Positions 30,498-40,730 of a DNA stretch of 64,000 bases are shown here, piece after piece. The stretch's first letter is position 1; every line of letters begins with the position of its first letter. The notes beneath the pieces are model-generated. The model saw only the letters and a program-made list of their open reading frames with translations. It ran no database searches and was not told the origin of the DNA. This stretch comes from Nigrospora sphaerica. Its lineage: Eukaryota; Ascomycota; Sordariomycetes; Amphisphaeriales; Apiosporaceae. The translations under genes and the position numbers were made by a program. Location: contig JAGVVL010000022.1 in NCBI GenBank assembly GCA_018287875.1, positions 2,542,001 to 2,606,000 of the forward strand, given 5' to 3'.

Positions 30498-31935
30498 TGG
30501 CGACAGGGAGACGGCCACACAGGTCCGAAAGGGGCCTGGCCAGCGCGCACACGGACAAGGTGGCGGATGGGTAGAAACGGTCCAGCAAGTCAAGGTATCC
30601 AACAGCGGGGGTGGCATGCTCAGTAGCTACTGTTTCCCTAGACCTTTATCAACCTCGCCTACCTTGCTTCTACGTCTATATTTGCATTGCCGTAGTCAGT
30701 CCCACGCCGGGCCGCCCACGAAAGCCCGAGGGGAGGCAGGCAAACGCCGCTTTGGCCAGAAACCTGGGCAGCGGCTGTGGCCCTAAAAGTATACCCGTGG
30801 CAAGAGGGCGGGTAGAACAGCACATACCTAGACAAACGCGCCATGCTGCGCCCGAGAGCTGCGTCTTGCCGGCCTCTTCAAGCAGGTCTTGATTTCCACA
30901 TGGACGTACATACACAACTTATATCCACAGACCTAGCTGGGTCGTCTCGGGGCTCGGAGCGGCCCGCTATGGCCCGGGAAGGGTGCAGGGTGCCAGGCGT
31001 GCCCACCCAAGCCGCGACTTCCTTCACGCGCCTGCCGGTTCTCGCCCGAAAACGACGCCTTCGACGGAGAGGCAGAGTGCCCAGCGCGGTCCTTTTCAAC
31101 ATTTGGTGAGCACGGGGGTTGTTTCTCCGCCTTCCACTTCCTAGGTACCCACCTCCGTGAGTGTGCGATGACGACGCACCTCGCGCGGTGGCGTATACCG
31201 CGTGCGCGGCTGTGGCAGGGTTACGAAGTTGGCAGGTTCCAGGTTGGTTGGAAACGACAGCCTCCAACAGAAGATGTAGTCAGTTAGTGTGCACTTACAC
31301 TGCCTAGCACCGGCAGGGCCGGCTTGGCATCAAGTCGGCCGCTCAAGGTCCCAATGTTGCTGGAACAGCTGGCACCAGATAGTTCGAGAGTGGCCACATG
31401 TTCCCCTAGGGTTCCGTTTGCTGGGGGTTTTTCATACCTCTATGCGTGCCGCTTGTGAGGTGGACGATGCATGTACAGTAGATCCGGGGTCCATAGGATG
31501 TTCAGCACATTTGTCTTTAGCCTGGGGATTTCAGGCTCCTAGGCTCTAAATTATAAGGACATACTTTCATATCATGTAGATATTTATGTCAATCCAAACC
31601 TATGATAACCCCTCGGGACATGTACATATTTATATATAAAGTACCTACAGGATGGATTGTACATATCTATGTACATAATGTACTTTCCATAGCACCTACC
31701 TATGTAGGTATGGGAAGTACGTTTTAACCCACTCCCCCGCCTGAACGGGAAAGAGTGGCGGGGCAGCTTCAGGCAGCTGATGGATGACCCAACCGGTGAT
31801 GAAGCTCTTGGGTGGGCAGTGCTACTGCCGCTCACATGCACGCACATGCATCCCATCCTGCCATAGCACCAGCTGGGCTGCCGTATAACATACGTTGTGC
31901 ACACCAGCCCTTTGCCGCCGCCGCTGCCGCCGCTG

Positions 31936-31966
<31 letters not shown>

Positions 31967-32291
31967 TGTCGTTGTCGTCGTCGTCGTCTTCTTCTTCTTC
32001 TTCTTCTTCTTTCTGCTTCTGGACGCTTTGAATGGATCCATTCCGGCATTGCTTATGAGGCAAAACATCTAGTTGGCTACCTCCCTCTCACTTCTTGAGC
32101 ACATCTTATCTACCATCACCTTTTCCCATAGTGCTTGCCTCCCGTACAATTTGAACCCCCTCCCCCATCTTCCTCTTCTCCCATTCTTCAAACCACTTAC
32201 CACCTCCCCTTGTCCTTCGGGATTCTCTTGCTAGTCCGTCCAGCCAGACCCAGCACGTCTTCCGCCGGTCCCGGGCAGCCGCACTTGCAGC
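30498..32291. other. 1.8-kb spacer before GYP7
   Basis: This holds an AT-rich block (about 31540-31730) with GTAC and TACCTA motifs, a 100-bp triplet microsatellite, and a pyrimidine-rich segment just before the GYP7 start. Frames through the microsatellite encode only Arg, Thr, Val or Asp runs and are not genes. Confidence 0.5.
31914..32014. repeat. Compound triplet microsatellite GCC/GTC/GTT/TTC
   Basis: About 100 bases of CCG, then TCG (interrupted by TTG), then TTC triplets, giving strong pyrimidine bias on the plus strand. It lies about 280 bp upstream of the GYP7 start codon. Confidence 0.95.
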
Positions 32292-34854
32292 ATGACGTCA
32301 GGGGGGTCGTCTTCGCGACCGGCGTCGTCGGCCTCGCCCACGGGCAGCCTGTACGCCATGAGCGACGACGAAGAGGGCGACTACAACACAATCACCCATA
32401 CCGAGACGGGCCGTGGCGTTAAGTTGCTCTATTCCAAGAGCAAGGTCTACATCCACCCGACTCCCTCGGCCAAGGACAACATCCCCGGCTTCATCGCCCT
32501 TCTCCAACAAAAGGGCCCGTCGAGAGGCAACCGACCCGCGTCGCCGGCTTCGAGCTCGCCCGCCGCCTCCGATCTGCTCCTTGCCTGGCTGCCCGAGTCG
32601 AGCCTGGGCGATGCCGCCAGCATCTACGTCAAGGTCGATCTCACCGACGGCGACTCGCCGCCCAAGCAGAGCTACCTGGTGCCGCCCCCACCAACCGTTA
32701 CCGCCCACCGGGGCTCCATCGGCCACTACGCCTTTGCCATCCCCGTCAGTGCCATCTACTCACTGCTTGTGCGGCCCCCAAGCCTGGGTTGGTGGTTTGG
32801 CTCCCTCATCATCAACACCCGCGCTGGTGACAGCTTCCCCGCTCTGTTCTTTCACGATAGCGAGTGCCAGTCCACCATGCTCCAGAAGAAGAAACGTGCC
32901 CGGGACAGCTTCGACCCCTTTGGCGAAAACGGCCACATGTTCTGGGGTGGCGACGAGGTGCTGCGTTGGTTGAAGCGCTACCTTCACATTGAACGCAGCG
33001 GCGCTGAGCCCAACATTTACCTCGTCGAACCTACCAAGGAGGACAGCGAAGCCTTCGGGGGCAAGCTGACTTCTAGTGCGCCCTCGCGCGCCGATCGAGA
33101 AAGCGCCGGCCAGGCCAGCTCCAGCGGACGTCAGGGCGACGCGCAGATGGACCCCCTCACCAAATTCGTCAAGGAGACGGGTTGGAACATCATGGAGAAG
33201 TTCAGCAAGGTGACGACCTTCACGCGCCGCGCCGCCCAGGACGTCTTGGACAACCCCAAGCTACCGCCGCAGGTGCGGCGTCTTATGCGGAACCCCGAGG
33301 TGCAGACGCTTCAAGATGAGTTTGACAGTGCCCGCATTTACTTGGCCCGCTGGGCCATGGGCATCGCCGAGCAGAGCGAGAGAGATCGAAGCCAGCGTAT
33401 ATGGACTGCCCGGGACGTTCTTGAGATGGAAGACACGGACGTTGGCGAGTTCGAGCTGCTCGAGACAAGCTCCTTGTCCCTGGAGGAACGTAGGAAGCCC
33501 GTCACCCAGAAGGAGTGGAACACCTTCTTTGACCCAAGGACGGGCAGACTCTCGGTCACGATCGACGAAGTCAAGGAGCGCATATTCCATGGCGGGCTGG
33601 ATCCGGACGACGGCGTCCGCAAGGAAGCCTGGCTTTTCCTGCTCGGCGTGTACGAGTGGTATAGCACGGCGGAAGAGCGGCGGGCCCAGCTTGCCTCGCT
33701 GCGAGACGAGTACGTGAAACTCAAGGCATCCTGGTGGGAACGCCTCGTCGACCTGGGCGGCGAGGGGGAAGAAGGCGAATGGTGGCGGGAGCAGAGGGGT
33801 CGTATAGGTATGTTTGCCGTCCTCTGGTCCAAGGCGGGCTCGCGCCTCGCGCTGACAACCGTACAGAGAAGGACGTCCACCGCACAGATCGGACAGTGCC
33901 CATCTTCGCCGGCGAGGACATCCCGCATCCCGACCCGGACTCACCTTTTGCCTCGACGGGCACCAACGTGCACATGGAGCAGATGAAGGACATGTTGCTG
34001 ACCTACAACGAGTTCAACAAGGACCTAGGCTACGTCCAGGGCATGTCGGATCTCTTGGCACCCATCTACGCCGTCATGCAGGACGACGCTGTCGCCTTTT
34101 GGGGCTTTCAGCACTTCATGGACCGCATGGAACGCAACTTTTTGCGCGACCAGTCGGGCATGCGCAACCAGCTGCTGACACTCGACCACCTCGTCCAGTT
34201 CATGGATCCCAAGCTTTACCTGCACCTGCAGTCGGCCGACAGCACAAACTTCTTCTTCTTTTTCCGCATGCTTCTGGTCTGGTATAAGCGCGAATTCATG
34301 TGGATGGACGTGCTGCATCTGTGGGAGGTCTTGTGGACCGATTACCTGAGCAGCAGCTTCCACCTGTTCGTCGCTCTGGCCATCATGGAAAAGCATCGCG
34401 ACGTCATCATGACGCACTTGCAGCACTTTGACGAGGTGCTGAAGTACGGTAAGTTTACGGGACGCCCGGTACGGCACGAATCCATTCTGACGCTACGGCA
34501 GTTAACGAGCTCTCCAACACCATCGACCTCGAGTCGACCTTAATTCGCGCCGAGGCGCTGTTCCGTCGCTTCCAGCGCCTGGTCGACGCCATCGATAAGA
34601 AGCAGAACTTCCCGCCAGCACGCGTGCAAAGATCCTCGTCTTCTGCCGCGGCCGACACGCCGCCTCCGTCGTCCCCAAGCTCGCCCTCCAATACCCGACC
34701 CGCAACTGCCGCGGGCAAAGCGAAGGCCGAGGAGCCGAAGAAGGTGATCAGCCCCGAGCTCCGCAAGCTGTTGAGTCGGAACGTGGATGTGCTTCCCCGC
34801 AAGGTAGTACACAAACACGGCGATGGGTATACGGCCGAGGCTGGACGGAAATAG
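32292..34854 (+). CDS. GYP7: Rab GTPase-activating protein GYP7 (TBC domain)
   Basis: Three exons (32292-33807, 33867-34448, 34502-34854) encode 816 residues. The N-terminal half includes the GYP7-type DUF3548 region (VKLLYSKSKVYIHPT, NIPGFIALLQQ, LLLAWLPE). The TBC domain follows, starting near GRLSVTIDEVKERIFHGGLD. The first junction restores IEKDVHRTDR, which contains the catalytic arginine finger, and YVQGMSDLLAP carries the glutamine finger; both catalytic residues are therefore present. A disordered Ser/Pro tail follows the second junction (KYVNELSNTIDL). Yeast Gyp7 stimulates GTP hydrolysis by Ypt7 and controls vacuole fusion. The start is the first ATG of the frame, and the introns are 53-59 bp GT-AG. 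Confidence 0.95.
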
Positions 34855-35348
34855 AAGCGGGCATCATCTGGCAAAACTGGCAGGGGAACTAAGAACGGGG
34901 CGAACACGGTCCAAGGGCGTCGTGGAGAGCCTCAGCGGTCTGATGAAGCCCCCGGCTGCTGTGCAGGCTGCCAGGCCGGTCACGGTTCTGGCCTTTCTCT
35001 TGAGCATTTCGCAGACTACATTGAATTTACTAGGCTAGCATTACGGCGTACGGACGGCATTTTAAGAAGGAACCAACAATCGGGGATTCGGGTGAAACCG
35101 AGAGGGCCACAGGGCACATCCACAGGCGCAGAAAACATTCGAATCATGAGCTCCATGAAATGGGCATACCGGACACGTATCAATCCTTTCTCTCTACGGA
35201 GAATGGGTATATGCAACAAAAATGGACACCACTGACATGGGCTCACAAACGTGACAAATCCGCCCGAAGCGCTGCCGAAAACCGCCATCACGGACCTTTT
35301 CCGCCGTGGATTGGCGCGTCTCCGCGGGTAAAACACGACGCCGGGCCT
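34855..35348. other. Convergent spacer GYP7 / CWH41
   Basis: A 494-bp tail-to-tail interval, presumably 3' UTRs. No gene is seen. Confidence 0.5.
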
Positions 35349-37931
35349 CTACAGCTCGTCGTGGCCGGCAGAGCCGCGCGGCGGGATGTCGGGCATGGCC
35401 ATGATCTTAACCACCAGGCTCGTCCAACCGGTAAAGTGCTGCGTACGCTGTCCCTTGCCCGTTTCGGGATTATACTGCTCCCAGGCGAAGCCCGTCTCCT
35501 CCCAACTCTTGTAGACAGTGTCCACGAGGTTCTTGCGCAGGCGCGTGTATAGATCAGCGGCTTTGGCCTGGAAAGGACCGTTCTGGGTTGCCACGTTCTG
35601 GGTAAATTGTCAGCAGGCAGGCCCATAACGCGGCACGGGGATCAAGGAGGTTAACCTACGTGAAGCTGCAAGATAGCAAGGTAATTAATGTTCATCCACA
35701 CGGGGCTCCGCCAGTAGTTCTCCTCGGTTCCGTACAGGGCTGAGCGCTTGCTCAGACTCCGGATGCCGTGCGGGCTGAAGAGCTCCTCTTCGTCCCCTAG
35801 AAGATCCAAAGTCTTCCCCAGGCGGACATCGCCGGGCTGCAGAAGACCGACAAGAAAGGGGAATAGGGAGACGTAGCCTTTGTGGCACACCAGCTGGTGC
35901 TCCTCAAAGGCGTCGATGGTAGCATCACAGAAACAGCCCTCCGCCTCAGACCAGTGCAGGTCAACGAGGTTGTGTCGGATGTTGTCGAGCACGGCCTCGT
36001 AGTCCTTGGCGTCCTCGTGCTCGCCAATGGCCTGGGCCACCTCGGTCAACGTCTTGGCCATCAGACCCACCCACGACATCAGGTCGACGTGAAGCTCGCC
36101 CGGGTGCGGTGGCTGGGGCCGCGGATAATCGTCGAGGCCGCTCGTTAGGACGTGGGGGACGGTCCGGCCACGCCAGCGGTACGCCTCTCGGCTTGAGTAG
36201 GCCTCGCGGTCGTAGGACCGGATGTCGCCAAACTGCGTCTTCTTGAACCAGTAGAACTGACGGCGCAGCAGCGGGTACAGGTCGCGGAGATAGTGCAGAC
36301 CCAGTGAGGGGTTGTCGAGGTGGGCGCTCCCCAGAGCGGGCGCCTGCTGCGACAGCGTCTCCTTGGCCGCGGACTGGGTACCGTTGACCGTGTGCTGGAG
36401 CTTCTGCAAGAACTTCTCGACGATGAAGAACAAAGTCGGGGGGTTGGCGTAGTGGGGGTACTGCACCTGGAAAGCCTCGGGGACCTTGCTGCGGGCCTCG
36501 GGCCCTAGGATTTGTTCGCGCGCAATCCAGCCGTCGTCGTCCATCAAGTTGTACCAGCTCCGGACAATCTCCAGAGCCAGGTCCATGTCCCAGTCGGCAA
36601 TGGGAATCAGGTGGAATCCCTCGTCCCACAGGAAGCCGCGGGGGAAGAAGGGGCGCGAGGGGATGCTCGTGAAGAGATCGTAGGGGCCTTCCAGCTTCTC
36701 CTGCCGGCGCGCGCGGGCCGCCTCGGTCTCCTCCCAGAAACCCTCGTTTTCCTCCTCGTACTCGGGCGCATCGGAGCGATCCACCAGGTGCTGCCCATGG
36801 AAATACCCAATGCCACCAGCGAGGTTGGACAGCATGCTGCGGCCCAGCCGGCGGAACTTGTCGTCCTGGAATGGGGCCTGGGGGGAGAAGACCTGGGCGA
36901 AGCGTTCGTTGAAGAACTCGGTGGTCGACTTGATTTCACGCGTCAGGTCGTCGCTAGTGACGTCCGATCCGGCCGAGGCACTGGAGAACAGGATGTCGAA
37001 CTCGAAGGGGCCCTCGAAGGTCTTCTGGACAATCTGCACGTTGCCGGTCTCGGGTTTGTGGGGAATCTGGTAAACCTGCCAGGGCGGAGGGGCGTTCTCG
37101 GGCCCGTACTCTTCGACGACGCTATCGACACCAGTCTTGAGCAGCTGGAAGAGTACCTGCTTGGCCTGCCACACGTGCTCCTCGGGCACCGTCAGGGACT
37201 TGACCAGTGTTTTCGCCGCGTCCCGCTTGGCCGAGATGGGGTGGTCACTGATGGGGGGCTGACCACTCCCTTTGGTCACGACTAGTTTGTAGTCACCGAG
37301 GCCCGGCGAGGCGCCTTTCAGAGTGACAGGGCCCACGAAACCATTGGCCTCGCCCGGGCCAGCCACCTCCAGCACATTGCCCAGGCCTTCGGTGCTGGCG
37401 TAGAAGACGACCGTGGTCTTGAGGTCCTCGGGCGCATCGGCACGGGGCTGGCCCTTGATCCGGGCAGCCCAGCTGCCGCCATGGGCACCGCCGGGGATCT
37501 TGACAAAGCTGGTTGTCATGTCGATCTGGTTGCCGGCATCATGGACCGTCTGCACGCCACCCTTCCGCGTATCGTACTCATCCCAGCCGTAGCCGGCCAT
37601 GCCCTCGTTCTGCTCGCAGGTGTAGCGGAAGTCTACCGAGCAGTGGTCAGCAGGGAACAGACGAAGGCGGGAGGCGGGAGACTGGGGGCTCACTGTGCTG
37701 GACAGACTGGTAATCATCGACCCTGGCCCACATCAGGCCGGTCATCAGACTCTTGGGGATGCGCGGGCGTGTTCCGAAGTACAGATTGGGCCGGTAGGGC
37801 CCCCATAGCAGAGTCTGATTGTTCAGACGCGTCATCTCGGCGTGGAGGACCGCCTCATCGCCATCGTGGGCCCCGACCAGGCCAGCCGTCAGGCCCACGA
37901 CCAGGAGGAGGTAGGACAGCATGGCCGCCAT
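35349..37931 (-). CDS. CWH41: Mannosyl-oligosaccharide glucosidase I (GH63, Cwh41/Gls1)
   Basis: Three exons (37931-37694, 37632-35660, 35597-35349) give 819 residues. A hydrophobic N-terminal segment ([17 protein letters not shown]) acts as signal peptide or membrane anchor. It is followed by [32 protein letters not shown], a hallmark of glucosidase I. Later blocks include [57 protein letters not shown] and [21 protein letters not shown], carrying the acidic GH63 catalytic site, and the last exon gives [21 protein letters not shown]. The enzyme removes the outermost glucose from newly transferred N-glycans in the ER. The start is the first ATG (upstream only a TTG is in frame). Confidence 0.95.
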
Positions 37932-38963
37932 CAATTGAGTACGCAAGGCCAAGGAAGCACTACCACGAGACTCTCATCTGGCGGGCCCAGCAGGTGCGCG
38001 TACCGAGAAGGGTGGTGTAGGTTTCGAGGAGCGTCCCGCAACCCTCCTCCAGTCTGTTGGCTCGGGTGCCGTAACGGAGGTGGAAACGAGCTGGCACAAA
38101 TGGGCGGGGAGAGGGAGGGACAAGGAAGGGACGGAAGGGTGAATAGACAAGCGGATGGAGAGCGTGGGCAGGAAGAACACAGTGAAGGGCGTGGTTGGTA
38201 GGGTCCAGTGCAGACAAGCATGAAAAGTCGCCGAAGATGGCAGAGGGATGGCCAGCGCATGCAACAGCTACGTATCTACAAGAGAATGAACGTACGGAGT
38301 ACACCCACATACCAATATCGAAGAGGGTAGCACCTGCAAGCTGACAGCTGTTCCTGACGCCATGCGGTAGGGGGTGGGGCGACAGGGGTCGTTCCCTAGC
38401 GCGGGGTAGTTGTAATCGTACCTTCTGATAAAAACTGGGCTGGCTGTGTATAACGAGCACTTGCCTGACCGCTGCCAACCTGCCTGCTACTTATGTACGC
38501 TGGTATTCATATGCATCTTACTTAAGTACCTAAGTACATTTTACTCACTTATACAATAAGTAGCCAACGCATACAACGTAAGAGACCATTGTCCAGAGCC
38601 GTGTCCCCTAACAAGGCAAAAGAACTACGCAACGCAGTATCATCCGTCGATTTCGGAAAGCCTAGTGAGGCAGCGATCAGGAATCCTACAGAGTAGGTAG
38701 CTGGAGCCGGCGAGCCAGGGAGTCTTGCCCCACCACGCCTGTGCCAGAGACTGCAGCTATGAGCTTTGGCCCCCGGTCCCTCTGCTTGTCGCCGGCTCGC
38801 CCGATGCTTCCCTCGACCCCTTTAGCTATCGTGCCGACCGAATGCGAGCGCAGTATAAGCAAATACACGGCTATTCTGAACAGTGGTGATCTCTCTCGGT
38901 GAGGACTCAGAGCCGCCCAGGCGTGTGCCTGGCGGCCGACTGTGCTGTACCGGCCGGCCCAAC
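37932..38963. other. 1.0-kb spacer upstream of CWH41
   Basis: Between the CWH41 start and the stop of the SNRNP27-like gene, on the same strand. It contains the CWH41 promoter and an AT-rich TACTTAAGTACCTAAGTAC island around 38490-38580. No gene is supported. Confidence 0.5.
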
Positions 38964-39803
38964 TCATCGGCCCGGGCTGAGCGGCCGGTTGAAGCCACCC
39001 ACGCGGTTCATGTACTGACGGTACTCGGTCTTCTTCTGCTTCCGCACGGCCCCGACGTTGTTTCCCTTGACGTGCGTATTCTTGGTTGTGCCGAACCCCC
39101 CGAAACCCATCATGGCCGCCATGTCCATGTCCGCCTCCACCTCGACGTCGTCCTCGCCGGCTCCGTCCTCGCCTTCGTTTCTGTCGTCGTGCATGGCCTC
39201 GTCGCTGTCGTGGCGAAGGGCGCCCGGGCGCCCCCGGCCGTCCTGGTCGTGGTCCTGGACCCCGTCTTTGCCTGCATGCGCGTCGCTGTCGCCCTTGCCC
39301 ACCCGGAACGAGAGTGGCGCCGTATTGGTGTCGTGCTTGGGCCGCGTAGGCAGGGGCGAGTCGCGCCCGGCAGGGTCGGCCGTGCGAGGGGGGCTGCCCT
39401 TGCGCTCCAGGCCGTCTTGACGCGATGGGCGTGCCTCGTCGTCGTCGCGGTACCTCGGCCGTGTTCCGTCCCGATCATCCCGACGCGGCCGTTCCGTGTC
39501 GGGCTGGCGATCGCGCTCCCTGCGATCGCGGTCTCGGTCCCTACCGCGATCACCTCCGCGTGGGTGGTGCGGACGTGGGTCGCGGTCGCTCTCAGTGCCT
39601 CTGTCCCTGCGATCGCGCGACCGTTCGCGCCTATCCCTTCGCGGTGACGCTGATCGCGACCGGTGGCGGTGATCTCGCTGGCTGCGCCTGTCGTCGTAGC
39701 CGTCGCGGTCGCGATCGCGGCCGCCTCGGCGATCGTCCCGCCGATCGGTTCTCGGTGCGCCGTAGCCTCGATCGCGCCCGCGCCTGGGGGGGTAGTCGGC
39801 CAT
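38964..39803 (-). CDS. SNRNP27-type tri-snRNP protein
   Basis: An intronless 279-residue protein. The first two-thirds is an Arg/Asp/Ser-rich region (RDRDRD, RRDRRERSRD). The C-terminal 60 residues hold the SNRNP27 domain: MAAMMGFGGFGTTKNTHVKGNN, KKTEYRQYMNRVGGFNRPLSPGR. The human 27-kDa U4/U6.U5 protein has the same arrangement, and its conserved C terminus influences 5' splice site choice in the B complex. The organism's many short introns make an intact spliceosome expected. The final GFNRPLSP motif is complete, and the stop follows immediately. It is divergent from the PABA synthase gene. Confidence 0.93.
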   Translation of the reverse strand: MADYPPRRGRDRGYGAPRTDRRDDRRGGRDRDRDGYDDRRSQRDHRHRSRSASPRRDRRERSRDRRDRGTESDRDPRPHHPRGGDRGRDRDRDRRERDRQPDTERPRRDDRDGTRPRYRDDDEARPSRQDGLERKGSPPRTADPAGRDSPLPTRPKHDTNTAPLSFRVGKGDSDAHAGKDGVQDHDQDGRGRPGALRHDSDEAMHDDRNEGEDGAGEDDVEVEADMDMAAMMGFGGFGTTKNTHVKGNNVGAVRKQKKTEYRQYMNRVGGFNRPLSPGR

Positions 39804-40730
39804 GCTGGGCTTGGCGAGTTGCTGAGCTCTGTCGGTACAAACGGTGGGCGAGGACAGTCAGGAATGAGGCCTTGAAGGGCAAGAGTCGACGTCAATGATA
39901 GGAAGTCTGGAAAGCTCCGGTCGCTGTAGTACCTACGTCCAACCTGGGCGACTGGGCTGCTCGGGCCAGGTGGAGACTTTCGATGGTGGACGGAGCGGGC
40001 TAAGCAAGTACATCAAGAAGTACTTCTTATGTACGTACCGTAAGTAAGTACCGCCTAACTTTACCTGCAGAGTATACTGTGTAAGCGCAGAGGATGTAAC
40101 GATGCTGATTCAGAAGTGGGACAGCCCGGAACGCTATGAGGACGTATGGCGCCGCGTGCCCGGCGAGCCTGTTTGTTTCCCCTTCATATCCAACCCTATG
40201 TATTACATAACGTACATAAAGTACTCGTCAGTACAGACTTGGGGCCAGGGCGGCTCAACCCGAACGAGGATGGGTTCAGAGGGAGATTCTGGAGGCGGAA
40301 CGGTGTCGCTGACGCTGCTACAACGTACATGTATTCGAACCCGGGCTGTCCTGTCCGCCTCCCAGTGGCAGTTTCAAAGAGGACTCGGAAGGGACGAACC
40401 TACTAATTCTCCAGTCTTCACAGTCCGAGTAATGCGGACTAGTTGAAGCCTGACCGGACCCACTCCGAAGCGCCCTTGCCGGAAATCGTCGGGAGGCGAA
40501 AGCGATGATAGTACAAGGGCAAGAAGAAAAGAAGAAAGGAAACAGAAAAGAAGAGGAACCCCCCCTAACGATCTTTGTGTGCGCACTGCACCTGCCGCTC
40601 GCACTTTCTCTTTTTATTTTCACCTTCCGCCTGCCGCGGCCACGGGCCCAATCGGAAAACCTGAAAGAAAGAAAAAAAAAAAAGGAAAGAAAGACACCTA
40701 CGGTCCGAGTAGCGGGCACCGGCACCGGCA
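39804..40730. promoter_or_regulatory. Divergent promoter region, SNRNP27-like / PABA synthase
   Basis: A 927-bp head-to-head spacer with a GTAC-rich island (about 40005-40095) and an A-rich purine tract (about 40665-40695) just before the PABA synthase start. No additional gene is seen. Confidence 0.5.

Noticed and set aside
31832..32068. Frames through the triplet microsatellite (poly-Arg, poly-Thr, poly-Asp)
   Set aside because: They are simple-sequence translations; every frame and strand is open through such a repeat.
40325..40350. Possible minus-strand tRNA T-loop (GGTTCGAAT)
   Set aside because: The flanking bases do not form a T-stem, and there is no cloverleaf.
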